From: Codonopsis lanceolata
Lineage: Eukaryota > Streptophyta > Magnoliopsida > Asterales > Campanulaceae
Direction of reading: 5' to 3'
NCBI GenBank assembly: GCA_013146195.2
Contig: CM028377.1
Location: 106,928,094 to 106,992,093 of the forward strand
Length of the DNA stretch: 64,000 nucleotides
Shown here: positions 34,480 to 46,734 of the stretch, in pieces
How positions within the stretch are numbered: position 1 is the stretch's first letter
Layout: each line of letters starts with the position of its first letter
Program-made: the position numbers and the translations under genes
Notes under the pieces: generated by a model
The model's database searches: none
The model's input: the letters and a program-made list of their open reading frames with translations, nothing else
What the model was told of the DNA's origin: nothing

Positions 34480-35547
34480 ATACAGCGATCCTACACGAAG
34501 CCCCTCTTAAGGTGTGTTCGACCGTAAACAACACAAGGATTACTTGCCGAGGTACATGGAGGGTGTGTGGTAGCCATCCAGGCTCGAACTTTGGCCGATA
34601 GGTCATTTTTCACTGATACTATCGTCGACATCGAGAAAGGACGCCGAGGCATACGCCGTAAAATGCGACAAGTGTCAAAGGTTCGCGAATATCCCAAGAT
34701 TACCTTCGGCACCTCAAACACCGCAATCGCAAAGATGGCCTTTCGAAATGTGGGGACCGGACCTAATCGACCATTCCCTCGCCAAAGGAAAGAACAAATT
34801 TGTGATAGCGGCGGTGGACTACTTCACAAAATGGATCGAGGCCAAACCCTTAGCAAGCATCACCGAACAAAGGGCCATCGACTTCATTCGAGACAATGTC
34901 CCTCGCAGATACTGATTGCCGAGAGCCATTCAGATCGCACGGCACACGCTCAACCGATTCACTCGCCACCGCGAAGAAAGAGGAATTTGACATCGAAGTC
35001 CCAGCACACCCCCAAGGGAATGGCCAAGCGAGGCCTAAACAAGCAAATACTTCATGCCTTGAAAAGAAGGTTAGATGACAAAAAGGTGCTTGGCTCGAGC
35101 AGCCTCCCGCCTTATGGGCAATCCGAACGCCTCGCCGAGGTTCAACCGAGGAAACGCCTTTGACATATGGAACCGAGGCCATGGCCCCTGGCCGAAATGG
35201 CTCTCCCCACCGCAAGAGTCATCCATTTCAATGAAGAGGCAAACACAGAATCAAGGACTCTGGACTACCTTGAAGAAAGAAGGCTCGAAACCCGGATGAA
35301 GGCAATCAACTACAAAAAGCTCGCCAAGGCTCATCATGACAAAAGGGTAAATCCTCGCACATTTTCGGTCGGCGATATGGTGCTAAGAAAAGTCGAGGTG
35401 ACAAGCAACAGGCCGGGAAGAAACAAGCTTTCTCCCAATTGGGAAGGACCATATAAAATCACCGACAAAGATTCGAAAGCAGAACCTACTGTGCTCGCAA
35501 AACCGCACTTTAACTCCTCCGAAAAACCTCGCATTCGCATCACTTGA
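34480..35547 (+). pseudogene. gypsy integrase, frameshifted
   Basis: Recognisable pieces in changing frames: zinc-binding region remnants near 34620-34680 (KCDKCQRF-like), the core segment FVIAAVDYFTKWIEAKPLAS (34798-34857) and FIRDNVP (about 34885), then a well preserved C-terminal part in the frame 35167-35547 (VIHFNEEANTESRTLDYLEE, FSVGDMVLRKVEV, KLSPNWEGPYKITD). The D,D,E core is broken between 34900 and 35150, so it is inactive. Confidence 0.8.
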
Positions 35548-35632
35548 AAAATATTATCGCTGATCTCAGAATCTTCTTATATATATGAAAGGGAAATTTT
35601 CAAAGAGAAAGAACTTGTTCAAACCATTTTTT

Positions 35633-36064
35633 CGAGGTCGAATTGCCTCGCCAAAACGAGGTCGCACTGCCTCGCCAAAACGAGGTCGCATCGCCGCAAA
35701 AACGAGGTCGCATTGCTCGCCAAAACGAGATCGTATTATCTCGCCAAAAAAGAGGTCGCATTGCCTCATCAAAACGAGGTCGCACTACTCGCAAAAACGA
35801 GGTCGCATTGCCTCGCCAAAACGAGATCGTATTATCTCGCTAAAAAAGAGGTCGCATTGCCTCATCAAAACGAGGTCGCATTGCCTCGCCAAAAAACGAG
35901 GTCGCATAGCCTCGCCAAAACGAGATCGTATTATCTCGCTAAAAACGAGGTCGAATTGCCTCGCTAAAAACGAGGTCGCATTGCCTCGCCAAAACGAGGT
36001 CGCATTGCCTCGCCAAAACGAGGTCGAATTGCCTCGCCAAACGAGGTCGCATTACCTCGCCCAA
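35633..36064 (+). repeat. ~24-bp minisatellite, about 18 units
   Basis: Units of cgaggtcgcattgcctcgcc plus aaaa are repeated in tandem with variants cgagatcgtattatctcgcc and cgaggtcgaattgcc. Unit length varies between about 22 and 26 because of small indels, and the variant order partly repeats, suggesting higher-order duplication. It lies between pol and the antisense ORF, and each unit contains a short inverted pair (cgagg...cctcg). Confidence 0.93.
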
Positions 36065-36229
36065 ACACGAAAAACACTTATATATATAGGCAGAAAACAC
36101 TTACACCATATATACTAAACTGACAACAAAAACATACTTATAATTTACACCAAGGATAAAGGATGATTACATATAAACATTGTTTGAAATTGTTCATTAA
36201 AAAAGAGGATAAAAATCCTAGGCTAAACC

Positions 36230-39116
36230 CCCCCCCACCAGCCTCCTCCTCCTCGCGAACCGCTGCTTGCTCGGAAATATACTGACTCTTTGAAAGCTCC
36301 TCCTCGCCGATTTCTCGGCCTTCCAACTCTGGCCATCAATTGATCGCCCACGAGTGTGCCTGCTGAGGGTAGCTCGCCTCGCACCGCAAAGCCACGATAG
36401 CTCCCTCTTACATAGGCATTTCTCTGAGCCAACAGGGCAAAAAGATTGTTCGCCTCGACAGGAGGGGGCAGCCACTCAGGAGCTTGAACCGCAAGGCAAG
36501 ATCTTTTATTCGCCAAGCTCAACGCCATCGAATCCAGTATCAACGAAGAGACTCCCAAGACTCCGGCCAAAAGAGGCAAGGCTCGCCATCTCCACCACAT
36601 CTGACACCGGCACACCCATCGCCGCCACCGCTCGGAAGGCCTGAACCCGGCCCGTCTCCATGTAGTCCAGGGCCTCTACCTCATAATCGAACGAGCTCCG
36701 ATACTTCGCCAAAACTTGCTCCTCGCTAGGCTTCGCGGAAAGCTCGGCCTTCAAATTGTCAAGATCACCCATCACCCCTTTAGCTTGGCCTCGAGCTCTT
36801 TACCCTCAAGGCCCCGCCGCTAGCTTTTGTCTTTTCAAAGATTCCGATCTCGCTAGCTGCCGCCTTCTCAGTAAAGTCAGAGACCTCTTCCTTCAAAAGT
36901 AAATCCCCTTCCAAGGACTTCACTTTCTCAAGACTGTAAGAAATCTCCTCCTTCGCTACTGTAAGAGCCCTCTCCACTCAAGATCGACTCTCGCCTTGCT
37001 CATCCTGTCATGATATGCAGCGATACCGACCCCAAGCTGAAAAAGCAGAGTAAACATAAGCAACATAAGCAAAAAGAGCAAAGATGCGAGAAATAGAAAT
37101 AAGGAGATTAGTTTACCTCGCTCAAAGCTAGCCCGCAAAGATCTTGCAGTTGAAATACCGGGCAGCCTCATCGCCGCCAAAGCCGCAGCCAAGCACCCCA
37201 TCACCGAATAGTCTTTGCCCATAGCCCGCGAAGTCGGCAGGAAGTTGTTTATCACCTTAACGACGTGGTTGACAACATGCTCGCTGCCGACACCACGCCG
37301 CCCGCCGAGGAGGAGATGGTACCTAAGTCGCCCTGAACGACATTGGGAGGGGCGAGCTCGAACCTTCTCGCCTCGCCCCTGAGCATCGCCGCAGTCGCTT
37401 ACCTTTGCCTGGTAGAGGGCCAAGGGAGCAAGCAGAGGGCCGCCCCGGTAGGATCCTCCAAAACCCCGACAAGAGGCGCCGCTACCCCCTACACCATCCT
37501 TAGCCGAGGCTCTAAGCTCAAGATTTCTTCTCCTCCGCCTTCGCTTGGCCAAAACAACATCACGAGAGACGCCCATCTCTACAAAAAAATAGGAAGGTCG
37601 ATCAAGACTCAAAAAGACGAATTTAACAAAAAACCAAAGGAAACAAACAAATAGGAATAAAGAAAATTAACCTCGATGTCGGGCACTCGAGCCCATCTAT
37701 ACCCTCACATCTCTGACACGCCGAGCCAAATGTCCAACCCCTCGACGCAGGCCCACTCTCGACTCACGTATTCGAAACCGAACACGCCTCTCCACTCCTT
37801 CAACCTCAACCGCCGAAACCCAAAACCTTGACAAAAGGCCCTCATTCTCCACAATGGCCTTCCAGCTTGTAGACCGAACCGCACTCCCTTCATCGCCGAG
37901 CAAGTGGGCCTCGATAGAAGCCTCGTAGCTTCGCTTCAAGCATCATTCAATGTCTTCGCCCCTCGATGCATCGTGGGGTTTCCCATCGTGAATCTCAAAA
38001 TTCCATCCGCGACTCGATTCCACAAGCGTAACCTTGTCTGACCACCTATGGTCCTTGCTCCCAAAGCCGCCAAAAGTGGGAACCCTCGAGGATGCCTAAG
38101 AACTGGGCCGGTTCATGGAGACGCCGACCTTATAAGTAATAACAAAAAGGTTCAGAAGGCTCGAATCCCTTCGCCGGTGCACATCAAAGCTCACCAACGA
38201 CGGGTCGATTGGGCGAGAGGTCAAGCAAGACTGAGCTCGTTTGAGTAAGAAACTCGCAAATAAATGGATCAAGAGGCAAACGCAGCCCCGAGAATTCGAA
38301 GAGGCTGGAATAAAAAGCAACATGACTACGAAGGTTCCGCAGCTGAAATCCCAAACCTCGAATCTGGGAACGTAACCTCTGAAAAATCGAACCGTATATC
38401 CGCGACCAAGCCTCCACGCTCGCTAATCCTATCTCGATTCTCGAAAGGCCTCAAAGGACGAGACACTCTCTCGCAATCATCCCCATCTCTTCCGGAAACA
38501 GATGCCCCAGCTCCACTAGCCATCCTATCGAACTGTCGCTGCCGCAAACTTCTTTCGATCTACCGAAAGTGCAGAACTCGCTCCCTGGTAAAAAATTGAG
38601 CAATCGACTTAAGCCAATACGAACTCTAAGACGAAAACAATCTCATAGGGCATCGGGCGGAATGTCCGGCAGTAAAAACCTCATCACCGAACTTCCCTGG
38701 CTAACCTTCACCCCGTAACTCGCAAGGAGAAACCTCGCTGACGAGGAGTGACCGCCACCCATCTATCCTCGCACCGCTATATACATGGGACCACCGCGAG
38801 GAGACTTCCCAAAGATCGACTCAACGAAGGGGCCTCGCCATCCGAAGTCTAACGAAGAAATCGAGCAAGACCCGTAACTCTCCGAACTAAGAGGGACCCA
38901 CCTGGCCGCCTCCTTACGAATCACTTGATCCACCACAATCTCCTCGGCCAAGCAAACCCTCACCTCTACGCCTCCAAGCGGGACCGCGAGGAGCAGACTC
39001 GCTCGCCATTCGGTCGCCACCTCAAAACCGCCGAGGTCTACATCCTCTGCATTGTTCTCGACCGAAAGCACAAGGACATCCTCTGCCAAATCATCCCCTG
39101 GCCACAGATCTGACTA
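36230..39116 (-). pseudogene. Antisense ORF of the Tat-type element, degenerate
   Basis: On the minus strand, below 39116, successive broken frames resemble the extra protein encoded in antisense in many Tat elements (putative gypsy-type transposon domain). Evidence: FSGLRLPLDPFICEFL (about 38280-38235) followed near 38130 by LFVITYKVGVSMNRP, the shape of that domain, and further on coiled-coil rich segments (SLEKVKSLEGDLLLKEEVSD near 36920; EEQVLAKYRSSFDYEVEALD near 36715) typical of its C-terminal half. At least six frameshifts. Function of the family is unknown; transcription from the 3' LTR side is inferred. Confidence 0.6.
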
Positions 39117-40093
39117 CACACTCGAAAGGGCACCAGGCCCGAGAAAATCCTCGCCACCTGAGACTCACTCTGGACGCCCCTGCCGAGGCAGGCCTCGCCA
39201 CGTTGCTAGCGTAAAAAGAGGAGGACTCCTAACCAAACAGTATTCTCGATAACCCTGTTTAAAGAATCTATCGCCCATGGAGGAACCGCTAAGAAGACGA
39301 AGAGGAAAAAACGGAAACGGAAACCTACGAGACATTACTCTAGAAAGAAAAAGCAAAGGAAAAGAAACCGTACTCAAATAAGGACAAACCGAAGATCGCC
39401 GGAGAAATCTACCGTTAAAGCGTAAAAATACGCCTCGAAAAAAGAAGAGTTGACGCCGAAAAGTCAAAACCCGTAAAAAGAAGAACCCAAACCCTCAGAA
39501 CAAGTCGGGAATCACCATGAAATCACCCAAATAGACGAAAACGTGGAAGAAAAACAAAAACACTTACAGTCCGCAGATAAACGACGAGGTAATCTGGATG
39601 AGAGCAAGCCGAATGTAGCCTGAAATCGCCTAAATCGGAAAGAGATATGCTGAGAGAGAATGAGAAAGATAAACAAAGGAAAAACAAAAAGGGATTTTTA
39701 TACCCCCCCGCTACGACGCCGTTTCTAATCGGGCCCCTGAATGACCCGGTCGGCCCGCGAATTTTTATTAGTGCGCCCAAAGCCGTGCCACGTAATCATT
39801 TTCCCAAATTTCGAGACACGGAAAAAGGCAAGAATAATTTTTCGAATTTAAAAGCCGCCCAAAACGCAAACCAAGAAACCGCCAAAACCCGCATTTAATG
39901 AACTCGACAAATTAAAAGACGTAACGCCCCGAATGCATCGACGAGAAACGCCCCATAAACTTCCAAACCTCTCAGCCTCGCCACGGCGAAAACCCGTAAA
40001 CGCCTCAAAGCAAACCCGTAAGTCATCCTACTACGAAAGCATGAAGCCGACCTCCTACCATCAAACGGTTACTTTTTGCCTTCTGCCGAACCA

Positions 40094-40108
40094 AAAAGTA
40101 GGGGCCAC
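40094..40108 (+). other. Polypurine tract region before the 3' LTR
   Basis: aaaaagtaggggcca immediately precedes the 3' LTR and is mostly purine, fitting the second-strand primer site of the element. Confidence 0.6.
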
Positions 40109-40846
40109 CGAAAGGATTGAAATCGATGGATTGGCCCTCGGCATGAAAAGGACCCGACCTCAGCATAATGAGGGTCCCACTTGCAGACAACACGTTGCGA
40201 GGATGGACCACTCATCCCCAAGATAAATCACTCTAGCCTCGGATCACGACCCTCGGCACTACGGCGAGCCCACCACCCGACCGACAGATCACGGCTCCCT
40301 CGGCCTCGCCACCAAATCGCCCTCATAAATCCTCAAACTCGACGAATAACAAAAGCCTTCGCTATAAAGACCGCCGATCTCGACATCGATCAATCATACG
40401 CCCGACAAACCATTTCCTAGGCCCTAGAAAACCGCCGCACGCCAATACCAACCCTCTGACACACGCACAGTCCACTCGTTCCTGACGAATGCCCTCAACG
40501 CATTTAATAACGGCCGCTTTATGCTCCCCAATAACAAACTGCCACGTCGCCATCAACTTTAGGTATAAATATGAGAGCCCTTATTCAGGGCAAGGCAAGT
40601 AATTTCAGCGATATCCTAACTCTCTTATCACAGCTCTCTATCAAAACAATTATCACGGCTCATTTATTACCAAAACTCTACTGGAAAACTGATTCATACG
40701 GAGGTTATAGTCGGCCAACCCGACACCTTAATCGGTGTTTGTTGTTTACATTGTGCAGGTTAACCGTGGACGAACAAGAAGCTGCCACCTCATCCTCGCT
40801 CACACGTGGACGTCAAGACAAGATCACCACAAATATTGCGTGATCA
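40109..40846 (+). repeat. 3' LTR of the gypsy element
   Basis: Direct copy of 28916-29677 ending GTGATCA, followed by the CAAGT duplication. It starts CGAAAGG instead of TGAAAGG, one change in the terminal dinucleotide. A TATA box lies at 40564-40571. Shorter than the 5' copy through many one- or two-base losses. Confidence 0.92.
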
Positions 40847-41157
40847 CAAGTGAAATGTGTCTAGATCAAATGTAATAAAAAATCTATCACATACTAACTG
40901 ATTTTGGCAGAAAAATAATAATAATAAAAAACTTTCACCATATATAAAGGAGACACATGTTTTAAAATATATCAGATTTTAATTTTCGGCAGCAAAGAAA
41001 AAGAAAAAAAAATCACATCTTCACAAGAAGTTAACATGTCGAAGCACATAATTCCTTTAAAACTTTGTACATTCAACACAAAGTAGTCATGTGACAGCAA
41101 TAACTTCTATTTTAATAATAGTTAATAGATAATTAATAGATTAGTAATTAATAATTG

Positions 41158-41320
<163 letters not shown>

Positions 41321-42095
41321 TGAACTGCTCGGCCCAATAGGCACAAGCCATGAGTCACGTGCCAAGCATATGGGTTTCGTCCGAACAAGCGAGCAAATGT
41401 TTCATGCGAACAAGCGGGCAAAACTTTGGTTTCTGTCAGGTGAGTTGTTTGCGAGCTGGGGGCTCCGCTAACGAGCAAAACCGGTACGCGAGCATGGTTA
41501 CTTGTGCTCGCCAATGTGAGTCGCCATCAGTTGAGGACATCCATGTCCGGGAAAGGTCAAGGTGTTAATTGAGGGCGGCCACGCCCGAACAAGAGTTCTA
41601 GCCAGCAATAATGATCGGGAAATTCTCTAGTCAAACCTTTGTCATTAGTGGGCTCGTTAATGTGTCTCCCATTAAAGGCCATGACCGTTTATGGGGGGGG
41701 GGGGTTAATGACATTTATGGGCGGTTAATGAAGATCATGTGCAGTAAATGGCGATCATGGGCAGTTAATGTCAATGATGGGCGGTTACCTATGGTAATCG
41801 GCGGTTATGCCCTTCGGAAAGTATAAAAACCTCGGAAAATGAAGGGAAAAGGTATGCGCAATCTAATTCTCTAGCTAAAACTCTGCCAAATTGCTTACTT
41901 ATTGAATCTTGTACTGATTCTCACGCCGGAGGGTCTTCGCAGGGAGTGCCCCCTGCCCAGTTTACGTTTAATTCTTTTCATTTGCAGAGTTGGGCTTCGG
42001 GGATTTATAGACACGTTGAAAGCCAGGTGTTTGGATTGGGCTTCTACAGAGCATCCAGAATTCTTTGGACGCATCAGTTGGTTCCATTGCCGGGA
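41321..42095 (+). mobile_element. Truncated LTR retrotransposon: one LTR plus primer site
   Basis: A 756-bp LTR-like block starts TGAACTGC and ends GACGCATCA (42076), with a TATA box (GTATAAAAACC at about 41820). Directly after it comes TTGGTTCCATTGCCGGGAA, the same primer-site type as the gypsy element at 29680, then foreign AT-rich sequence. Because the primer site remains, it is the 5' end of a deleted element and not a solo LTR. The LTR sequence differs from that of the 28.9-kb element. Short ggttaatgncaatgatgggc words repeat inside (41690-41800). Confidence 0.75.
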
Positions 42096-42579
42096 ACCAA
42101 TAACATAAAATTGTCTTGTATAAATTAGACAAGATAAAATCTAGTTTAATTAAGCGATATTTGAAAAACGAATAACATAAAATTGTCTTGTGAATAATTT
42201 GTATTAATTAAATAGTATGAAATGAAAAGAGATGGAAATTGAAGAGTTTCAATCAAATTAAACTTGTATAAATTAGACAAGATAAAATCTAGTTTAATTA
42301 AGCGATATTTGAAAAATATAAAAACAAAATCCTTAATTCATATCATAAATTTACTTGTGAAACGATATCTTAAATCCGTTTTATCTTATCAAATTAGTTT
42401 TAAAATTTTTATTTTATCTAATTAGATTTAAGATTTTTATCTTAAACTAATCAATTTTGGAAATTTTTTTTTTACCATTTTGATGGTGACACGTGACATC
42501 ACAAAATCCCTTTAAATGTTTTAGTTTTTTCACATAATAAAATGTTATAAAATATATAAAGGTAAAAAAACATATCATA

Positions 42580-42630
<51 letters not shown>

Positions 42631-44111
42631 AAGGTAAAAGTTTTTTCTTTTTTCAAAATCAATTAGTTTAAGATAAAAATTATAATTCTAATTAGATATG
42701 ATAAAATTCCTAAAACTAATTTGATAAGATAAAACAAATTTAGGATATAGTTTTACCATATATAAAGAAGGCACATGTTTAAATAAAATGTTATAAAATA
42801 TATCAGGTATTAACCGATTTTGGCAATAAAAATGGTAAAAACACAAAAAAACTTTTACCATATATAAAGGAGGTACCGGTTTTAAAATTTATCCGGTTTT
42901 AATTTTTGATAGGAAAAAAAATTATAAACTTGTATAGAAGGTGACACGTGGAAGCATATAATTATTTTAAAACTTTAAGCGTACAACAAAAAGTCGTCAT
43001 GTGGCAACAACGACTTCTATTTTAATAATAGTTGATAGATAATTAATATATTAGTAATTAATAATTAATAAATATAGATTAGTAGAATAAAAAATAATAT
43101 AGAATTATTCCGTGGATAATTTGTATAAATTAAAAATTATGAAAATAAAAAAAAAGATGGAAATAGAAGAGTTTTAGTCAAATTAAACTTGTATAAATTA
43201 TATATGATAAAATATTAAAATCTAGTTTAGATAAGCGATATTTGAAAAAAAAATAGCAAAATCCTAAATCTCTATCATAAATTTTCTCGTAAAACTATAT
43301 CCTAAATCTGTTTTATCTTATCAAATTCGTTTTAGGAATTTTATCATATCTAATTAGAATTAGAATTTTTATCTTAAACTAATCGATTTTGAAAAAAGAA
43401 AAAACTTTTACCATTTCAAAAATGACACGTGGCAGCACAAAATCTTTTTAAAGCTTTTTTCTTCAAACATAAATCCATCACGTGGCAGCAACAATTTTTG
43501 TTTTAGTAATTTTTATCTTAAACATAATTTGAATTTGAAAGAGATTGTTTAAAACAGATAAATATAATTTGAATTTAAAAAAGATTTGTTTGTTAAAATT
43601 TCCTTATTAATCAAATCTCATAAAATATATATTAAACTAATTGATTTTTGAAAAAAAAACTTTTACGAATAAAACTTTTGCAAGTAAAAAAACTTTTTAC
43701 CATTTGAGTGACAAAAGATTTGTTTAGAATAGCTGTAGTATTCTAAAAGTTACAGTGATGAGATAACATTTATCCTAAACTAATCGTAACTTTGAAATCA
43801 ATTGTGATAAAATATATCCGCATAAAAACTTATCCTAACTAACTGTAAAATCAAATGTGATAAAAACTAACTTTTTATCTCTAAAATTTTGAAATCAATT
43901 GTGATAATATCAAACCTATCATAACTAACCGTATAAAATTTATCCTAAACTAATTACAAAATCAAATGTGATAAAACTTTTATGAGTAAAATAAAAAAAA
44001 ACTACAATTTATAAGAGGGTGACACGTGGCATCACATAATTTTTAAAATTTTTTTTTTACATTTCACAGAAAGCCGCCATGTGGCAGTAGCGGCTTCTGT
44101 TTTAGTTATAA
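42096..44111. repeat. AT-rich repeat field with reiterated modules
   Basis: No gene. Several modules recur: agacaagataaaatctagt (42129 and 42277); ccatatataaagg(a/g) followed by caccggttttaaaa (42860, also 28335 and 40938 around the gypsy insertion); gacacgtgg plus cagcac(a) (42485, 42945, 43425, 44025); and aatagttgatagataatta (43030, 41110). The same modules flank the gypsy element, so the region is a family of related non-coding elements, possibly Helitron derivatives. A (CA)n(TA)n tract is at 42582-42630. Confidence 0.6.
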
Positions 44112-44140
44112 CTAGTACTCTTGCTCGTACCGATGGTACG
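44112..44140 (-). repeat. Helitron-type 3' end, minus strand
   Basis: On the minus strand, CGTACCATCGGTACG (44140-44126) forms a perfect 6-bp stem, followed after ten bases by CTAG (44115-44112) and then T: the hairpin plus CTRR|T structure of Helitron 3' ends. The body would extend to the right. Confidence 0.65.
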
Positions 44141-44965
44141 ACGCCAGTTTGTGAATTTATCAATAAATGAAGCAGATAATGTAGATATGAATTAATATTT
44201 ACTTATAATTTGTCTAAGTTAATTATGATAACAATTAAAAAGAAAAAAAACAAATATTTCAAATTACAAAACTTACTATTTAAAAAAAAATATTTGTATA
44301 CGAAATTACGGGCCGGAAAAATATTAAATTGATTAAGTTAATTACGATAACAATTAAAAAGAAAAAAATTAAAATAGAAATATTCAAAACTTAGACATAA
44401 ATTAAATTGGAATTCAGTTTCAAAAAATAAATTGATTAAGTTAATTACGATAACAATTAAAAAGAAAAAAAATTCAAATTACAAAACTTACTAATTTTTT
44501 GCATAAAATTGATTAATTAATTAAAATATCGAAAAGAAAAGGGCGTTGGTTTGGTGGAGGAAGGATTAGCTGCCACCAACCGTGAATAGTGGGGGGAGTT
44601 GGAGAGAGAGAGAGGGGGTAGTTGCTCAACCGCTGTTCACACATGTGAACTCGAGGAGTGATCTTGACCGTAGGATCTCAGTAAAGGAATCAATCTCAGC
44701 TCCTAAATAGCTTTAATCAATTACACATATGCGACTATGAGCTATATTGTACTATAGATTAATAGATTGAAAAAAAATAGCAAAGATGACGTTAATGAAT
44801 AAAAACTCAAAGTAGGATGATAAATTTGATATTTAGGCCGGTTAAGGAATGACTATTATAATTTCAAGTTTAAACTTTCAACTGTGAGTCATATATTTAT
44901 ACTTAGTTTTATTTGTATAATATCATAATCAATCCCCTCATCTACGTGTTGCTCTCGTACAGTCG
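44141..44965. other. AT-rich spacer or Helitron interior
   Basis: No coding frame. The word gattaagttaattacgataac occurs three times (about 44210, 44330, 44430). A GA-rich segment near 44600 precedes a sequence (cgtaggatctcagtaaagg) similar in style to 47630. Confidence 0.45.
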
Positions 44966-46230
44966 CAAGTGGAGCTTGATTTTAAAAAAATTAATAATAA
45001 TGTAACTACTAATGAGAGCCTTTTACTATATACTCCGTAATAAGAAGGTAGCAATCTAGTTTACTTTTTTGAAGACCTGATTATGGTAGATTACTAACTT
45101 TGATGTTTTATACTAAGAAAATCTTGAAAATAAATTAAATTGATCGATATAGTGAAGGAAAAAAAGGTTGAAATTGTGATATGTTAGTTTTATCTCCCAC
45201 TTTGACCAATTTTTTTTTATCTATCTCGTGTTATACATTTGAATAATTTTGGTATTTTACTAAACCAAATAGACATAAGTCAACATGTTAAGATAATGTC
45301 ACACGAGCATTCACAAACAAATGAATGTCGAGTTAAAATTAATTGACTTTAATACTTGTGAGCTAATAAATTAATCTAAAAAATAACAATAAAAAATGTT
45401 TCAATTTTGAATCTCAATCAAGAACATTAAATGTACTAAAGATATTTGAAAAGTCATTTGAATCTGAAGAGTTATTGTCAACTTCATTAATTGATTTTTA
45501 TTTCAATTTCCAAAAAAATATTATAAATATTCAAATTATAGATATTTCCAAATTTAGTAGGTTACTTTTGACGGAAACTTTCCATAATATAGTCCTCTCA
45601 TTTTATATATTTATAGACAAGTGGAGCTTGATTTTAAAAAATTAATAATAATGTAACTATTAATGAGTGCCTTTTACTATATACTCCGTAATAAGAAGGT
45701 AGAAATCTAGTTTACTTTTTTTGACGACCTGATTATGGTAGATTACTAACTTTGATGCTTTATATTGAGAAATTCTTGAAAATAAATTAAATTGATCGAT
45801 ATAGTGAAGGAAAAAAGATTGAAATTGTGACATGTTAGTTTGACCAATTTTTTTTTTATCTATCTCTGTGTTATACATTTGATTAATTTTGATATTTTAC
45901 TAAACCAAATAGACATAAGTCAACAGGTTAAGATAATGTCACACGAGCATTCACAAACAAATGAATATCGAGTTGAAATTAATTAACTTTAATACTTGTG
46001 AGCTATAAATTAATCTAAAAAATAACAATAAAAAATGTTTCAATTTTGAATCTCAGTCAAGAACATTAAATGTACCAAAGATATTTGAAAATTTATTTTC
46101 ATTTCAATTTCTAAAAAAATATGATAAATATTCAAATTATAGATATTTCCAAATTTAGTAAGTTACTTTTGGCGGGAACTTTCCATAATATACTCATCTC
46201 CTTTTATATATTTATAGATTATAATATGCA
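44966..46230. repeat. 652-bp direct tandem duplication
   Basis: caagtggagcttgatttt begins at 44966 and again at 45618, and the match continues for about 610 bp through actatatactccgtaataag and aaattgatcgatatagtgaa to actttccataatata. Copies are about 90 percent alike. No coding potential. Confidence 0.88.
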
Positions 46231-46702
46231 ACATTTAATTAACAATAAATGTCTTATAAATAAATACATAAATTAATTATTTATTATTAATCAAAGCTCT
46301 TTGCATTCTATCCAGATTCCCAATACTTTTTGCATTTTGTCTTTTCAGATTTCCTCCTCTGTATATATAATTATTAGTGAACTTTTAAAATAGTCTCTAA
46401 AATTTTGAAATATACAAATAATTTAATCCTTTAAACTTTTTCACAGTATTTCTTTTACCGAAAATACTATGACATTTGTACCAACACAACAACTATGACA
46501 TTGATCATTGTTGATGCCAATGTATGTATAAAACCTATATAACATATTTTGATTTTCCCTTTTATAAGGAAAATTCTTAGAATTTATAATATTTTTGTTT
46601 AATTACTATAATCTTTTATAATTAAGTAGTTTTTTGTTATTTATTCTTCTGATTTTGTTTTTATTATTTATTTTGCTTATGTATAGCTTAGTTGAAATAT
46701 GT

Positions 46703-46734
46703 TGCGCGTTTAACGCATGAGTGCAAAAAACTAG
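46703..46734 (+). repeat. Helitron-type 3' end, plus strand
   Basis: Palindrome GCGTTTAACGC (46706-46716), then after 14 bases CTAG (46731-46734) followed by T. Fits the Helitron 3' signature; the body would lie to the left, possibly including the 652-bp duplication. Confidence 0.6.

Larger units (their letters stand above)
28916..40846 (+). mobile_element. Ty3-gypsy retrotransposon (Tat-type), full length, degenerate
   Basis: Direct LTRs of 762 and 738 bp bound an 11.9-kb element. CAAGT is duplicated at 28911-28915 and 40847-40851. Internal order on the + strand: primer site, gag, protease, reverse transcriptase, RNase H, second (archaeal-like) RNase H, integrase, a 24-bp minisatellite, then a ~3-kb antisense ORF region and a purine tract. 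Two RNase H modules plus a 3' antisense ORF are features of the Tat lineage (Grande, Retand and relatives). All frames carry stops and many 1-2-base deletions. GC content is well above the flanks. Confidence 0.92.

Noticed and set aside
35585..36118. Arg/Ser/Lys-repeat protein, and a CRISPR-like array
   Set aside because: The frame is a translation of a 24-bp minisatellite. Units are contiguous without unique spacers, and the genome is a plant, so it is not CRISPR.
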